A DNA stretch of 64,000 bases. Origin: Dyadobacter alkalitolerans DSM 23607 (lineage in GTDB: Bacteria > Bacteroidota > Bacteroidia > Cytophagales > Spirosomataceae). The stretch lies in assembly GCF_000428845.1 (NCBI RefSeq), contig NZ_AUAS01000001.1, positions 496,001 through 560,000 on the forward strand. The letters are read 5' to 3'. The position numbers and the translations under genes were made by a program. The notes under the pieces were generated by a model, which saw only the letters and a program-made list of their open reading frames with translations, was not told the origin of the DNA and did no database searches. Shown in pieces: positions 16,881 to 24,539 of the stretch. Numbering within the stretch: the first letter of the stretch is position 1; the number at the start of each line of letters is the position of its first letter.

Positions 16881-18068
16881 ATGCGTGCTGTAAATCGTTT
16901 TTTAGTTAATCAAAAATACCTGCTGATCCTGTTCCTGGGCGTGGCGATTTTCGCCAGCTTGCAGTCCTACTTTGGCGGAATGAAAAGCTTTGTGGAAGGC
17001 GGCAGGCTTTATACGACTTACAACAACTACATTATATTCAAACAGTCCTTTTTCCACCTGATCGAATCGAAGGATCTGTATGATTCGTTTGTGGAGGAAC
17101 AGGGTGATTTGTTTAAGTACAGTCCCGCATTTGCTTTAATTTTTGGCATCCTCGCCATCCTTCCTGATGTGCTGGGACTGTCTTTATGGAACATTCTGAA
17201 TGTGACGGTGCTGTTCTATTCCGTCTATTATCTCCCGCGCATTGATCTCCGGACGAAAGGTTTGATCCTGGTTTTTGTGATCGTGGAAATGCTTACCGCC
17301 ACTCAGAATGAGCAGAGTAATGCGCTGATTGCCGGGCTGTTCCTGTTTACTTTTGGCTTTTTGGAGCGGGGAAAATATTGGATGGCGTCGTTTTGCCTCG
17401 TCTCCACTATTTTCATAAAGCTGTTCGGAATTGTGGGGCTAGCTTTGTTCCTTTTATATCCGAACAAATTAAAACTTACCTACACAACCGCCGTTTGGGT
17501 GATCCTTTTTACGGCGCTTCCGCTATTGGTCGTGAATGTGGATCAATTTATTTTCCTCTATAAAAGCTGGGCGAATTTGCTTTCCAATGACCATTCCATT
17601 TCTGACGGCTTGTCTGTAATCGGCTGGTTAAAAACCTGGTTCGGACTTCAAGTGAACAAAACTTACGTCAGCGTTGCGGGCGCAATCCTGTTCTGCATTC
17701 CGCTTTTACGGATCAACCAGTATAGCAATTTCACATTCAGAATGTTGTTACTGGCCTCGATCATGATATGGGTGGTTATTTTCAACCACCGGGCTGAGTC
17801 GCCCACATTCATTATTGCCATTACAGGCGTTGCCCTTTGGTATTATGCGCAGCAGCAAAAGCCGGAAAATTATGTGCTGCTTGTGCTGGCCTTCGTTTTC
17901 ACAGCCTTATCTCCTACCGACCTTTTTCCAAGATTTATCAGAAATGAATGGATGAAACCTTACGTGGTGAAGGCCGTTCCGTGTATTTTAATTTGGGCTA
18001 AAATAACCTACGACCTGTTATTTGTGAAGCTTTTACCCAGGACAGAGAAACAACCGGCAGAAAAATAA
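16881..18068 (+). CDS. GT87-like (DUF2029) multi-pass membrane protein
   Basis: A 395-residue inner-membrane protein with about nine or ten hydrophobic helices. After a first helix (YLLILFLGVAIFASLQSYFG) a loop ends in DLFKYSPAFALIFGILAILP, characteristic of glycosyltransferase family 87, the polyprenol-phosphate-dependent mannosyltransferases. The charged region ATQNEQSNALIAGLFLFTFG fits the next loop-helix of the family. A role in adding sugars to a lipid carrier or surface glycan on the outer face of the membrane is likely but unproven. It is a single gene; no lipid-glycan cluster surrounds it. The start ATG gives a short basic N-terminus before the first helix. Confidence 0.75.
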   Translation: MRAVNRFLVNQKYLLILFLGVAIFASLQSYFGGMKSFVEGGRLYTTYNNYIIFKQSFFHLIESKDLYDSFVEEQGDLFKYSPAFALIFGILAILPDVLGLSLWNILNVTVLFYSVYYLPRIDLRTKGLILVFVIVEMLTATQNEQSNALIAGLFLFTFGFLERGKYWMASFCLVSTIFIKLFGIVGLALFLLYPNKLKLTYTTAVWVILFTALPLLVVNVDQFIFLYKSWANLLSNDHSISDGLSVIGWLKTWFGLQVNKTYVSVAGAILFCIPLLRINQYSNFTFRMLLLASIMIWVVIFNHRAESPTFIIAITGVALWYYAQQQKPENYVLLVLAFVFTALSPTDLFPRFIRNEWMKPYVVKAVPCILIWAKITYDLLFVKLLPRTEKQPAEK

Positions 18069-18070
18069 AA

Positions 18071-18109
18071 AGCGTTACAGGAATGCTGCGGCTGCATACC
18101 CGTAACGCT
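18071..18109 (-). terminator. Intrinsic terminator, reverse strand
   Basis: AGCGTTAC and GTAACGCT pair across a 23-base interval that itself holds a small ATGC/GCAT stem. On the reverse strand the hairpin is followed by TTTTTATTTTT, beyond the stop of the gene at 18123. Confidence 0.8.
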
Positions 18110-18122
18110 ACATTGCTGAACC

Positions 18123-18536
18123 TTAATTTAACCCGACTAATGTGCGCTCGACTTCTCTTATTTCGTTCGTAGCCAGGTAAATACTTTTCACAATCTTTTC
18201 ATAATCATTGGAAACTTCCAGGGTGTAAACACCGTCGTTGATCTCTTCGAAGTTCAGCTTGCGTCCATATTTGCTGAGATGCCTGGGAACGTATTCTTCA
18301 TGGAGCACTTTGCCTTTGGAGTTCATCAGGCGGATCACCACGCGTTCGCCTTTTTCTTTTTCCATCAGCAGATTCATAGAAGTTGTGTTTTTTACCCTGT
18401 ACATGCCGATTTTAAACTTTTCGCAGGAGTTATTTTTGCATTCCGCTTTTGGTTCAACCCGCGGTGTTGCAGATACATTGGTTACTAGCAGAAGGGCATA
18501 GGCTGCGGCGGCAATCATTTTCATCACGTTCCTCAT
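18123..18536 (-). CDS. Small exported beta-rich protein of unknown function
   Basis: A 137-residue protein with a signal peptide (about 1-23, ending VSA). The mature part has two close cysteines (CKNNSC) and then a beta-rich stretch, VVIRLMNSKGKVLHEEYV and GVYTLEVSNDYEKIVKSIYL. This pattern recalls the immunoglobulin-like fold of T9SS C-terminal sorting domains (LxNxxGKVL ... GVYxLxV), but here it makes up nearly the whole protein and lacks a final Lys-rich strand. I infer a small periplasmic or surface protein and cannot assign a function. It has its own terminator and no close operon partner. Confidence 0.75.
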   Translation of the reverse strand: MRNVMKMIAAAAYALLLVTNVSATPRVEPKAECKNNSCEKFKIGMYRVKNTTSMNLLMEKEKGERVVIRLMNSKGKVLHEEYVPRHLSKYGRKLNFEEINDGVYTLEVSNDYEKIVKSIYLATNEIREVERTLVGLN

Positions 18537-18685
18537 GGCTTTTGAAGGTTACTTTGAGTAAATACTTTTTGAAGATTTTTACCAATGATATCCCCGCAAC
18601 CGCCAATGTTGCACGCGTTGTTTAAACGGCAGAAATTAGTGTTGAATGGTTTTAAGTATATTAATCAAATGGATTGGTGACGTAA

Positions 18686-19678
18686 CTACCCCCCGATAGC
18701 AATCATATTCCGGTTTTGTTCGTAGTCGGATTTGGCTTGTTTTTCGGTGAAGTTTACGTGGCCGCCGTGGGCAAAGTGTTTTTTGTGGAAATGGGCGTGG
18801 ATGAGGGCTCGGACGTCCTGGCCGGCGCGGAGAGGAGTCAGCAGATCCGCTTCGGAAGTGTCGAAGAGGCAGTTTTTAAGTTTCCCGTCGGCTGTGAGCC
18901 TGATGCGGTTGCAGCCGGAGCAGAATGGATGTGTAACTGTTCCGATAATCCCAAATGTCCCGGCGCCGCCGGTTACCTGGAACCGATGCGCAGTATCCTG
19001 CAATTCACCTGTTAATTGCTGAAAATCGAATTCATTGTTTATATCGGAAAGGAGTTCGTTGTAGGAAACGATCTTAGACATATCCCACTGATTGCCTTTA
19101 AATGGCATAAATTCAATAAACCGGACATGCAGATTGGGTTGTTCAAGCGTCATCCTGACGAAATCATTGACTTCATCCTCGTTAATGCCCTTCATCACGA
19201 CCATATTGATCTTAACCACGAATCCTTCTGCCAAAAGCAACCTGATGTTTCCCAGGGTTTTAGTAAAATGGTCCCGCTTGGTAACGGCTCTGAACCTGTC
19301 TTCCCGCAATGTATCCAAGCTGACATTCAGTGAATTGACACCTGCTTCTTTCAGAATATCAATAAACTGATCAATGAAAACAGCGTTGGTGGTCAGCGTC
19401 AGCGAAGTGGGCAGCTTGCCGAGGTCGGAAACAATCTGACCTACGTCTTTCCGGATTAGTGGTTCTCCACCCGTTAAACGTATTTTATCAACACCCATCT
19501 CAACAAATATCTCGGCGAGCGCTTTGATTTCATCGGCTTGCATAAGCCATTTGGAAGGCATAAACTGCATGTCCTCCTGCGGCATACAATAGGTGCAGCG
19601 CAGATTGCACTTATCAGTCAGCGAAATTCGCAGATAAGTGTGCTTGCGACCGAATGTATCTACAATGGGTAAGGACAT
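18686..19678 (-). CDS. moaA: GTP 3',8-cyclase MoaA
   Basis: A 330-residue radical SAM enzyme that, with MoaC, turns GTP into cyclic pyranopterin monophosphate, the first step of molybdenum cofactor synthesis in the cytosol. The N-terminal cluster motif is KCNLRCTYC (Cys24, Cys28, Cys31) and the second cluster is in HPFCSGCNRIRL plus KNCLF. GGEPLIRKD is the SAM-binding GGEP element. The C-terminus ends in the Gly-Gly needed for activity. It is the last gene of the operon, 9 bases after the moaC-moaB fusion. Confidence 0.97.
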   Translation of the reverse strand: MSLPIVDTFGRKHTYLRISLTDKCNLRCTYCMPQEDMQFMPSKWLMQADEIKALAEIFVEMGVDKIRLTGGEPLIRKDVGQIVSDLGKLPTSLTLTTNAVFIDQFIDILKEAGVNSLNVSLDTLREDRFRAVTKRDHFTKTLGNIRLLLAEGFVVKINMVVMKGINEDEVNDFVRMTLEQPNLHVRFIEFMPFKGNQWDMSKIVSYNELLSDINNEFDFQQLTGELQDTAHRFQVTGGAGTFGIIGTVTHPFCSGCNRIRLTADGKLKNCLFDTSEADLLTPLRAGQDVRALIHAHFHKKHFAHGGHVNFTEKQAKSDYEQNRNMIAIGG

Positions 19679-19687
19679 TATTTTATT

Positions 19688-20596
19688 TTAATCGTGCTTT
19701 ATTCCTTCAATGACACTAAAAACATGCAGGACTTGCGGGAACAATGCATCCATATATTCTGCAACTCCGCCGGTGCTTCCCGGCATCGTAATAACCAGTG
19801 TTTCACCAATTAAGCCGCCAACAGATCTTGATAACATGGCTGTGGGCATGCGATCCTGACCATAACTCCTGGCTGTTTCCGCAATTCCCGGAATCTCTTT
19901 TTCGATTAATTCCGATACTGCTTCCGGTGTAACATCCCGGTGAGACAACCCGGTTCCGCCTGTGATCAAAATAAGCTGATAATCTGCATTGCAAAGGCTT
20001 TTGATTTTCTCCTGAATGCTGGCCTTATCATCGGCAACTATGCTGTAATCGCTGGCTGCAATTTTGAGCGCTTCCAGTTTTTCAATGATTTTTTTGCCCG
20101 ATTTATCTTCACCAATTCCATTTGAGATGCTATCGGAGCAAACAATTACTGCGGTTTTCAGGTTTTCCGGTGTGGCTTTCCGATCGCTCTTTCCACCTTT
20201 TTTTTCCAATAACCTGATATTGCTGATCTCAACGCCTTTATCAATGGGTTTCAGCATATCATACATGGTGAGCGCAACCACCGAAGCGCCATGCATAGCT
20301 TCGACTTCGACGCCTGTTTTATATATTGTCTTGACAGTCAGCTCAATGACAATAGTCAGATCTTCAATACGGTAATTCACACCTGTATATTCCACCGGGA
20401 TCGGATGGCAATCGGGCAGCAGGTCCGGTGTTTTTTTCACAGCCAGAAATCCGGCCGCTTTCGCCATTTCGAAAACGTCACCTTTCGGAACATTGCGCTC
20501 CTGGATGGCCGTTATGGTTTCCGCTTTGCTAACCTGCACAATGGCCTGGGCGGTTGCAATGCGTAATGTGTTGCTCTTATGCGTAATGTCTACCAA
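19688..20596 (-). CDS. Bifunctional MoaC-MoaB/MogA fusion
   Basis: A 302-residue fusion of two cofactor enzymes. Residues 1-145 are MoaC, cyclic pyranopterin monophosphate synthase, with KGDVFEMAKAAG, LPDCHPI, TGVEVEAMHGAS and LLEKKGGKS. Residues 148-302 are a MoaB/MogA-type molybdopterin adenylyltransferase domain with TAVIVCSDS, LILITGGTGLSHRDVTPEA and LVITMPGSTGG. MoaC completes the MoaA reaction, whereas the MoaB part adenylates molybdopterin before MoeA inserts molybdate, so the fusion joins non-consecutive steps. Such fusions are known in Bacteroidota. The gap to moaA is 9 bases and to moaE 91 bases. Confidence 0.95.
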   Translation of the reverse strand: MVDITHKSNTLRIATAQAIVQVSKAETITAIQERNVPKGDVFEMAKAAGFLAVKKTPDLLPDCHPIPVEYTGVNYRIEDLTIVIELTVKTIYKTGVEVEAMHGASVVALTMYDMLKPIDKGVEISNIRLLEKKGGKSDRKATPENLKTAVIVCSDSISNGIGEDKSGKKIIEKLEALKIAASDYSIVADDKASIQEKIKSLCNADYQLILITGGTGLSHRDVTPEAVSELIEKEIPGIAETARSYGQDRMPTAMLSRSVGGLIGETLVITMPGSTGGVAEYMDALFPQVLHVFSVIEGIKHD

Positions 20597-20687
20597 TTGT
20601 AATTTTGAATGACCGGGTCGCCGGTGCGATGGATAACTGAATGTAACGTCGGCCTTAAAGATTGATACTTAGCCGACCTCCGAAAGT

Positions 20688-21137
20688 CTAATTGTTTTCC
20701 TTCCAAACATAATTTCCGGCTTCGCCTACCAGCTCCTTTCCGAAGATCGGAACATTGGCTTTGATTTCCTCAACAATATATTCAGAAGCTTCAAAAGCGG
20801 CGCGACGGTGGGGCGAAGAAACGAAAACAAAGAGGCTGATTTCGCCCGTCGGCACAAGGCCCAGGCTATGGTAAATGTGCATGCATGTAAGCTCGAATCG
20901 CTCGAAGGCAGCTTCCCTGATCTCGTGGAATGCATTTTCGGCCATTTCTTCGTGGGCTGAATATTCGATGCCGGTTACTGTTCCCTCTGCTTTCTGGTCT
21001 GCCCGGATCTGCCCTAAAAATATGGCATGCGCGCCAATAGTTGTTTTCGACTGGTGGCTTGCGATCGATTTAGAAACAAAATCAGGGCTGATCGGTCCCT
21101 GAACGAAAACTTTTTTATGCTTATGCGCTTTTTCCAT
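20688..21137 (-). CDS. moaE: Molybdopterin synthase catalytic subunit MoaE
   Basis: A 149-residue large subunit of molybdopterin synthase, which uses MoaD thiocarboxylate to add two sulfurs to cyclic pyranopterin monophosphate. Family marks: TGIEYSAHEEMAENAF, HIYHSLGLVPTGEISLFVFV, SPHRRAAFEAS and KANVPIFGKEL. The C-terminal VGEAGNYVWKENN is typical. It follows moaD after 35 bases in the operon. Length is normal. Confidence 0.95.
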   Translation of the reverse strand: MEKAHKHKKVFVQGPISPDFVSKSIASHQSKTTIGAHAIFLGQIRADQKAEGTVTGIEYSAHEEMAENAFHEIREAAFERFELTCMHIYHSLGLVPTGEISLFVFVSSPHRRAAFEASEYIVEEIKANVPIFGKELVGEAGNYVWKENN

Positions 21138-21172
21138 GAAATGGTGCTTTGGGTTTAGGCCCGTATAATGTT

Positions 21173-21412
21173 TCAGCCTCCTGCAAATGGCGGAAGCAGT
21201 GCAATTTCCGAGGCATTATCAATAGAAACGTAATCTTGCGCAATCTTTTGATCCACTGCAATTTTAAATTTTTTCTCCCGCATGGCAGGATATCGCTCGA
21301 TGATCTGATTCCGAAAATCGCCTACTGTCAGACTTTGATCACTCATCCAAACTTCGTTCGCCTGGCCGGTAATCTCCGCCAACATTCCATAATAGGATAC
21401 CTGAATGCTCAT
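21173..21412 (-). CDS. moaD: Molybdopterin synthase sulfur carrier subunit MoaD
   Basis: A 79-residue beta-grasp protein of the MoaD/ThiS family ending in PPFAGG; the terminal Gly-Gly is the site of thiocarboxylate formation. The start SIQVSYYGMLAEITGQ fits the first strands of MoaD. It sits between moeA and moaE, which settles MoaD over ThiS. No MoeB-like activating enzyme is visible in the window, so that step must be encoded elsewhere. Confidence 0.93.
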   Translation of the reverse strand: MSIQVSYYGMLAEITGQANEVWMSDQSLTVGDFRNQIIERYPAMREKKFKIAVDQKIAQDYVSIDNASEIALLPPFAGG

Positions 21413-21461
21413 TGCTTATGTTTTCTATTTAACAGCCTAACACATTTTTTCAAAAACCGAT

Positions 21462-22652
21462 TCAGCCGGGAAGCAAATGCACCTCAACCAAATCGCCTGC
21501 TTTCACCACGTTTTGTGTTACGGGCAGATAAATAATGGCATTGGCGATGGCAAAGGAACGTAATGCAAACGATTCCTGGCCGTCCAGCGGTATTACTTCC
21601 CCATTTACAATCATGCCTTTCAGGAATTCATCCCGCTCACCGTTGAACGAATAAGCATATTTCGCAGGCATTTTTAGTGTTGTTAAAAACGGCTCTTTCC
21701 GGCCTGACATTATTCTCAAAGCTGGTAACACATACTCGTAATAACAAACCAGCGAAGAGGCCGGATTTCCTGGCAATGCAAAAAACAGCTTATCATTCTT
21801 TTTTGCAAATAGCAAGGGTTTTCCGGGTTTCTGACGCACCTTATAAAACACCGTTTCGGCGCCTAATGCGGCCACAGCTTTTCCCACGAAATCGTAATCA
21901 CCCACCGAAATTCCGCCGGAAGCAAGCACAACATCATTGGATTCTGCCAGCTCGTTAAGTCCGTTGATTGTTGATTCCAGATCGTCTGCCGCATATTTTA
22001 TTTCAAAATCTGCTATGCCTTCCTGCTGCAATGCTGCAGCAAGCATGGCTGAATTGGATTCAAAAATTTTACCATGGACCAGTATATCACCTTTGTGCAG
22101 CAGTTCGTCGCCCGTAATCAGCAACCCGATTTTGGGCTTATTATAAACATTGCCTTCGCGAACATTCATTCCCTGCAAAAAACCAATGCTTCCCGGCGAA
22201 AGAAAAGTGCCTTTTTCCAGTGCGACAGCGCCTTGCTGAATCTGCTGACCAATATTTCTGACATTCTTACCTTCCGGAACAGGGAATTCCCGGATCGTAA
22301 CACTTCCGTTTTGTGCCAAAGTATTTTCCTGCATGATTACGGCAGTTGCGCCGTCAGGCACGGGCGCTCCCGTAAAAATGCGCATCGCAGATCCCGATTT
22401 TAGTGCCGGTGTGGAAGTTTGCCCCGCTTTTGATTCCCCCTCTAATTTCAAGTTAGTGCCTGCTTCACGTATATCGCTGTGTATGACCGCATAGCCATCC
22501 ATGGACGACTGGCGGAATGAAGGTAATGCCAGAGGTGCCGATATATCAGCCGCCAAAACATGCCCCAAAGCGTTTCCGATCTCCACAATATGAGCGGGCA
22601 GCGCCTTGACATTTTCCAGAATCTTTTGTTTCGCCTCTTTAACTGTGACCAT
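21462..22652 (-). CDS. moeA: Molybdopterin molybdotransferase MoeA
   Basis: A 396-residue enzyme that inserts molybdate into adenylated molybdopterin. Marks include ALPSFRQSSMDGYAV at the N-terminal domain, GLLITGDEL and ASGGISVGDYDFV of the MPT-binding domain, and LPGNPASSLVCYYEYVLPAL. It is the first gene of the five-gene operon; moaD follows 49 bases downstream. The ATG at 22652 lies downstream of a 460-base non-coding region with inverted repeats that could form its leader. Confidence 0.96.
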   Translation of the reverse strand: MVTVKEAKQKILENVKALPAHIVEIGNALGHVLAADISAPLALPSFRQSSMDGYAVIHSDIREAGTNLKLEGESKAGQTSTPALKSGSAMRIFTGAPVPDGATAVIMQENTLAQNGSVTIREFPVPEGKNVRNIGQQIQQGAVALEKGTFLSPGSIGFLQGMNVREGNVYNKPKIGLLITGDELLHKGDILVHGKIFESNSAMLAAALQQEGIADFEIKYAADDLESTINGLNELAESNDVVLASGGISVGDYDFVGKAVAALGAETVFYKVRQKPGKPLLFAKKNDKLFFALPGNPASSLVCYYEYVLPALRIMSGRKEPFLTTLKMPAKYAYSFNGERDEFLKGMIVNGEVIPLDGQESFALRSFAIANAIIYLPVTQNVVKAGDLVEVHLLPG

Positions 22653-22755
22653 AATCTCGCAAAATAGTGCAAAAACGCAAGTTACTATTTCTGCAATTCT
22701 GAAAGTTTAAAACAATGTACCATTGGCAAGGAATTTGCGAATTTTAGTCCGGCAC

Positions 22756-22866
22756 AACGTGACAAGGCTGAATAATGGGTTTAACAATGATGCTAAAACT
22801 TTGATTATCAGTAATCGATGTCACGTTTTTACAATTATTTCTATATTAATTGATATGAATTGTAAA
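22756..22866. ncRNA. Candidate structured RNA or leader with abutting helices
   Basis: Three inverted repeats lie end to end. AACGTGACA (22756-22764) pairs with TGTCACGTT (22819-22827). Inside it TTGATTA-TCAG-TAATCGA (22801-22818) forms a hairpin directly next to the closing arm, and TTTACAATT (22828-22836) pairs with AATTGTAAA (22858-22866) directly after it. The abutting arms could stack coaxially as in a structured RNA. On the reverse strand it would sit 104 bases upstream of moeA. Strand, transcription and function are unknown; the pairing alone is what is seen. Confidence 0.35.
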
Positions 22867-23058
22867 TTTTCGCGTTTGGTAATTCGGCGTTGAGCGCAAG
22901 TTAAATTTTGGTTTTGTGCTTTTTCACAAAGGAAACCCAGGAAATGAGCGTGAAACACCAAATGCGAATGTCTTGAATTAATACTACACAGCGGTTACAT
23001 AATTGTCTATAAATCAAAGTTTTACAGAAAAATGAAATATTTTTAATTCAAACGGCGT

Positions 23059-23066
23059 TATCTTTG
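23059..23066 (+). promoter_or_regulatory. Candidate -7 element of the transglycosylase gene
   Basis: TATCTTTG matches TAnnTTTG and lies 46 bases before the ATG at 23113. No TTG or TTTG is seen at the ideal distance upstream, so the call rests on the -7 box alone. Confidence 0.45.
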
Positions 23067-23112
23067 CTCCGGCTTTAAGCCTTTATACTATGTTCCACGA
23101 AATGAAAAATGA

Positions 23113-23895
23113 ATGATTAAACTTATCTTTATGGCCCTCTCAATCGCAATAATGGGTAATGAACCAGTGAGCGAGGTGGGGGTGGAAAAGAAGGAACTGA
23201 AAGAGACAACAATTATAGATTCAGATCTTCTTGCTATTGACTTCTGTGGCGAGGCCATTCCATTATCAGAGCTTCGAATCGCTGAGCGATATCAAAAAAT
23301 GATCAGAAATTACGACAACCCCACCTTTCGTAAGCTGATGACTAAGACCCAAAAAAGAATCAAGATTATAGAACCGATTCTTAAAAAGTATGGAGTACCA
23401 GCCGATTTCAAATATCTTCCCCTGATAGAGAGCGCAATGAGTGACGACGCAAAATCGCACCGTGGCGCGGGAGGCTACTGGCAGCTGATGCCGGCAACAG
23501 CTAAATCTCTTGGCCTGGTTGTGAATGAAACCAGGGACGACCGCAAACATCTCGTGAAATCAACGCATGCAGCAGGAAAATACCTGCGCAATCTTTATCG
23601 TCAGCTTGGTTCATGGACACTCGTTGCCGCTGCTTATAATGCAGGACCCACGCACATTCAGAATAAACTGGATGCTCAGAATAAGGACGATTATTTCAAA
23701 TTGCGTTTAAACTCAGAAACAACCCGTTACATTTATAAGTTACTGGCTGTCAAAGAATGGTTTAACAACCCCGAAAGAAGCAAAGAATGGGTAAGCGGAG
23801 ACGTCGTCGACCGTTTGGCAGACTTCAAGGTGGAGCAGAAAAAAGCGGATGTACAGTTGGTAAAACAAACTGATAAGCCAGTCACTGACTCCTAA
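23113..23895 (+). CDS. Lytic transglycosylase (SLT domain, MltD-like)
   Basis: A 260-residue exported enzyme cutting the glycan strands of peptidoglycan non-hydrolytically. A short hydrophobic N-terminus (MIKLIFMALSIAIMG) acts as signal or anchor. The SLT domain spans about 85-215: the catalytic acid is Glu106 in YLPLIESAMS, followed by GAGGYWQLMPATAKSLGL and VAAAYNAGPTHI. The C-terminal tail is charged and has no LysM repeats, unlike E. coli MltD. It is a single gene with a terminator directly downstream. Its substrate class is secure; its cellular role is not. Confidence 0.92.
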   Translation: MIKLIFMALSIAIMGNEPVSEVGVEKKELKETTIIDSDLLAIDFCGEAIPLSELRIAERYQKMIRNYDNPTFRKLMTKTQKRIKIIEPILKKYGVPADFKYLPLIESAMSDDAKSHRGAGGYWQLMPATAKSLGLVVNETRDDRKHLVKSTHAAGKYLRNLYRQLGSWTLVAAAYNAGPTHIQNKLDAQNKDDYFKLRLNSETTRYIYKLLAVKEWFNNPERSKEWVSGDVVDRLADFKVEQKKADVQLVKQTDKPVTDS

Positions 23896-23923
23896 TCCAA
23901 TCATTTATTTTGGCATAAAGTTG

Positions 23924-23950
23924 AAGAAAAGGATACATTATCCTTTTCTT
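23924..23950. terminator. Intrinsic terminator after the transglycosylase gene
   Basis: A 12-bp perfect stem (AAGAAAAGGATA, loop CAT, TATCCTTTTCTT) ends in a T-rich arm 28 bases after the stop at 23895. Confidence 0.8.
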
Positions 23951-24025
23951 TGTGTTGTTATGAAACGTCAGCTCAACTGACCGGAAACAACTTCAATTTT
24001 TATTCAAATTCTCTTTAAAATCAAT

Positions 24026-24469
24026 ATGACAAAAGCAGAAATGATCACCGATAAAGGCACGATGCTGATCGAGTTTTACGATGCGGACGCACCCGGAACG
24101 GTGAAAAACTTTGTTGATCTTTCAAAAAAAGGATTTTACGACGGACTGATCTTCCACAGGGTTATACCTGATTTTATGGTGCAAGGCGGCGATCCAACCG
24201 GAACCGGTCGTGGAGGTCCTGGCTATAAAATTGATTGCGAGCTGAACGGCGGTAACCAATATCATGACCGTGGCGTTCTTTCCATGGCACATGCAGGACG
24301 TAACACCGGCGGATCGCAGTTTTTTATCTGCCATAGCCGCAAAAACACAGCACATTTGGACGGAAACCATACTTGTTTCGGCAAAGTGGTGGAAGGCGTC
24401 GATACTGTGGACTTGCTTCGTCAGGGAGATAAAATCCAGAAAATTACCATTATCGAAGAGCAGGCTTAA
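24026..24469 (+). CDS. Peptidyl-prolyl cis-trans isomerase (cyclophilin)
   Basis: A 147-residue single-domain cyclophilin without a signal peptide, so cytosolic; it speeds proline isomerisation in protein folding. Family marks: APGTVKNFVDLSKKGFYDG, FHRVIPDFMVQGGDPTGTG (with the catalytic Arg in FHR) and AGRNTGGSQFFICH. The hydrophobic pocket is complete. It is a single gene ending in a strong bidirectional terminator opposite the symporter gene. Confidence 0.95.
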   Translation: MTKAEMITDKGTMLIEFYDADAPGTVKNFVDLSKKGFYDGLIFHRVIPDFMVQGGDPTGTGRGGPGYKIDCELNGGNQYHDRGVLSMAHAGRNTGGSQFFICHSRKNTAHLDGNHTCFGKVVEGVDTVDLLRQGDKIQKITIIEEQA

Positions 24470-24484
24470 TCTCCTGATTGTCTC

Positions 24485-24524
24485 AAAAAAAGAAGGCTTG
24501 GATCGCTCCAAGCCTTTCTTTTTT
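24485..24524. terminator. Bidirectional intrinsic terminator
   Basis: AAGGCTTGGA, loop TCGC and TCCAAGCCTT form the stem, flanked by A-runs on the left and T-runs on the right. It lies between the convergent cyclophilin and symporter genes. Confidence 0.92.
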
Positions 24525-24539
24525 GCCCTTCTTCTCCTA

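Larger units (their letters stand above)
22653..23112. other. 460-base non-coding gap between moeA and the transglycosylase gene
   Basis: AT-rich DNA between divergent genes, with no plausible coding sequence. It holds the nested inverted repeats at 22756-22866, a small TTTGTG-CTTTTT-CACAAA hairpin at 22913-22930 and a -7 box at 23059-23066. The rest shows nothing I can name. Confidence 0.8.

Noticed and set aside
22653..23112. Known Moco riboswitch upstream of moeA
   Set aside because: I could not match the conserved helices of that riboswitch; only unassigned inverted repeats are present.
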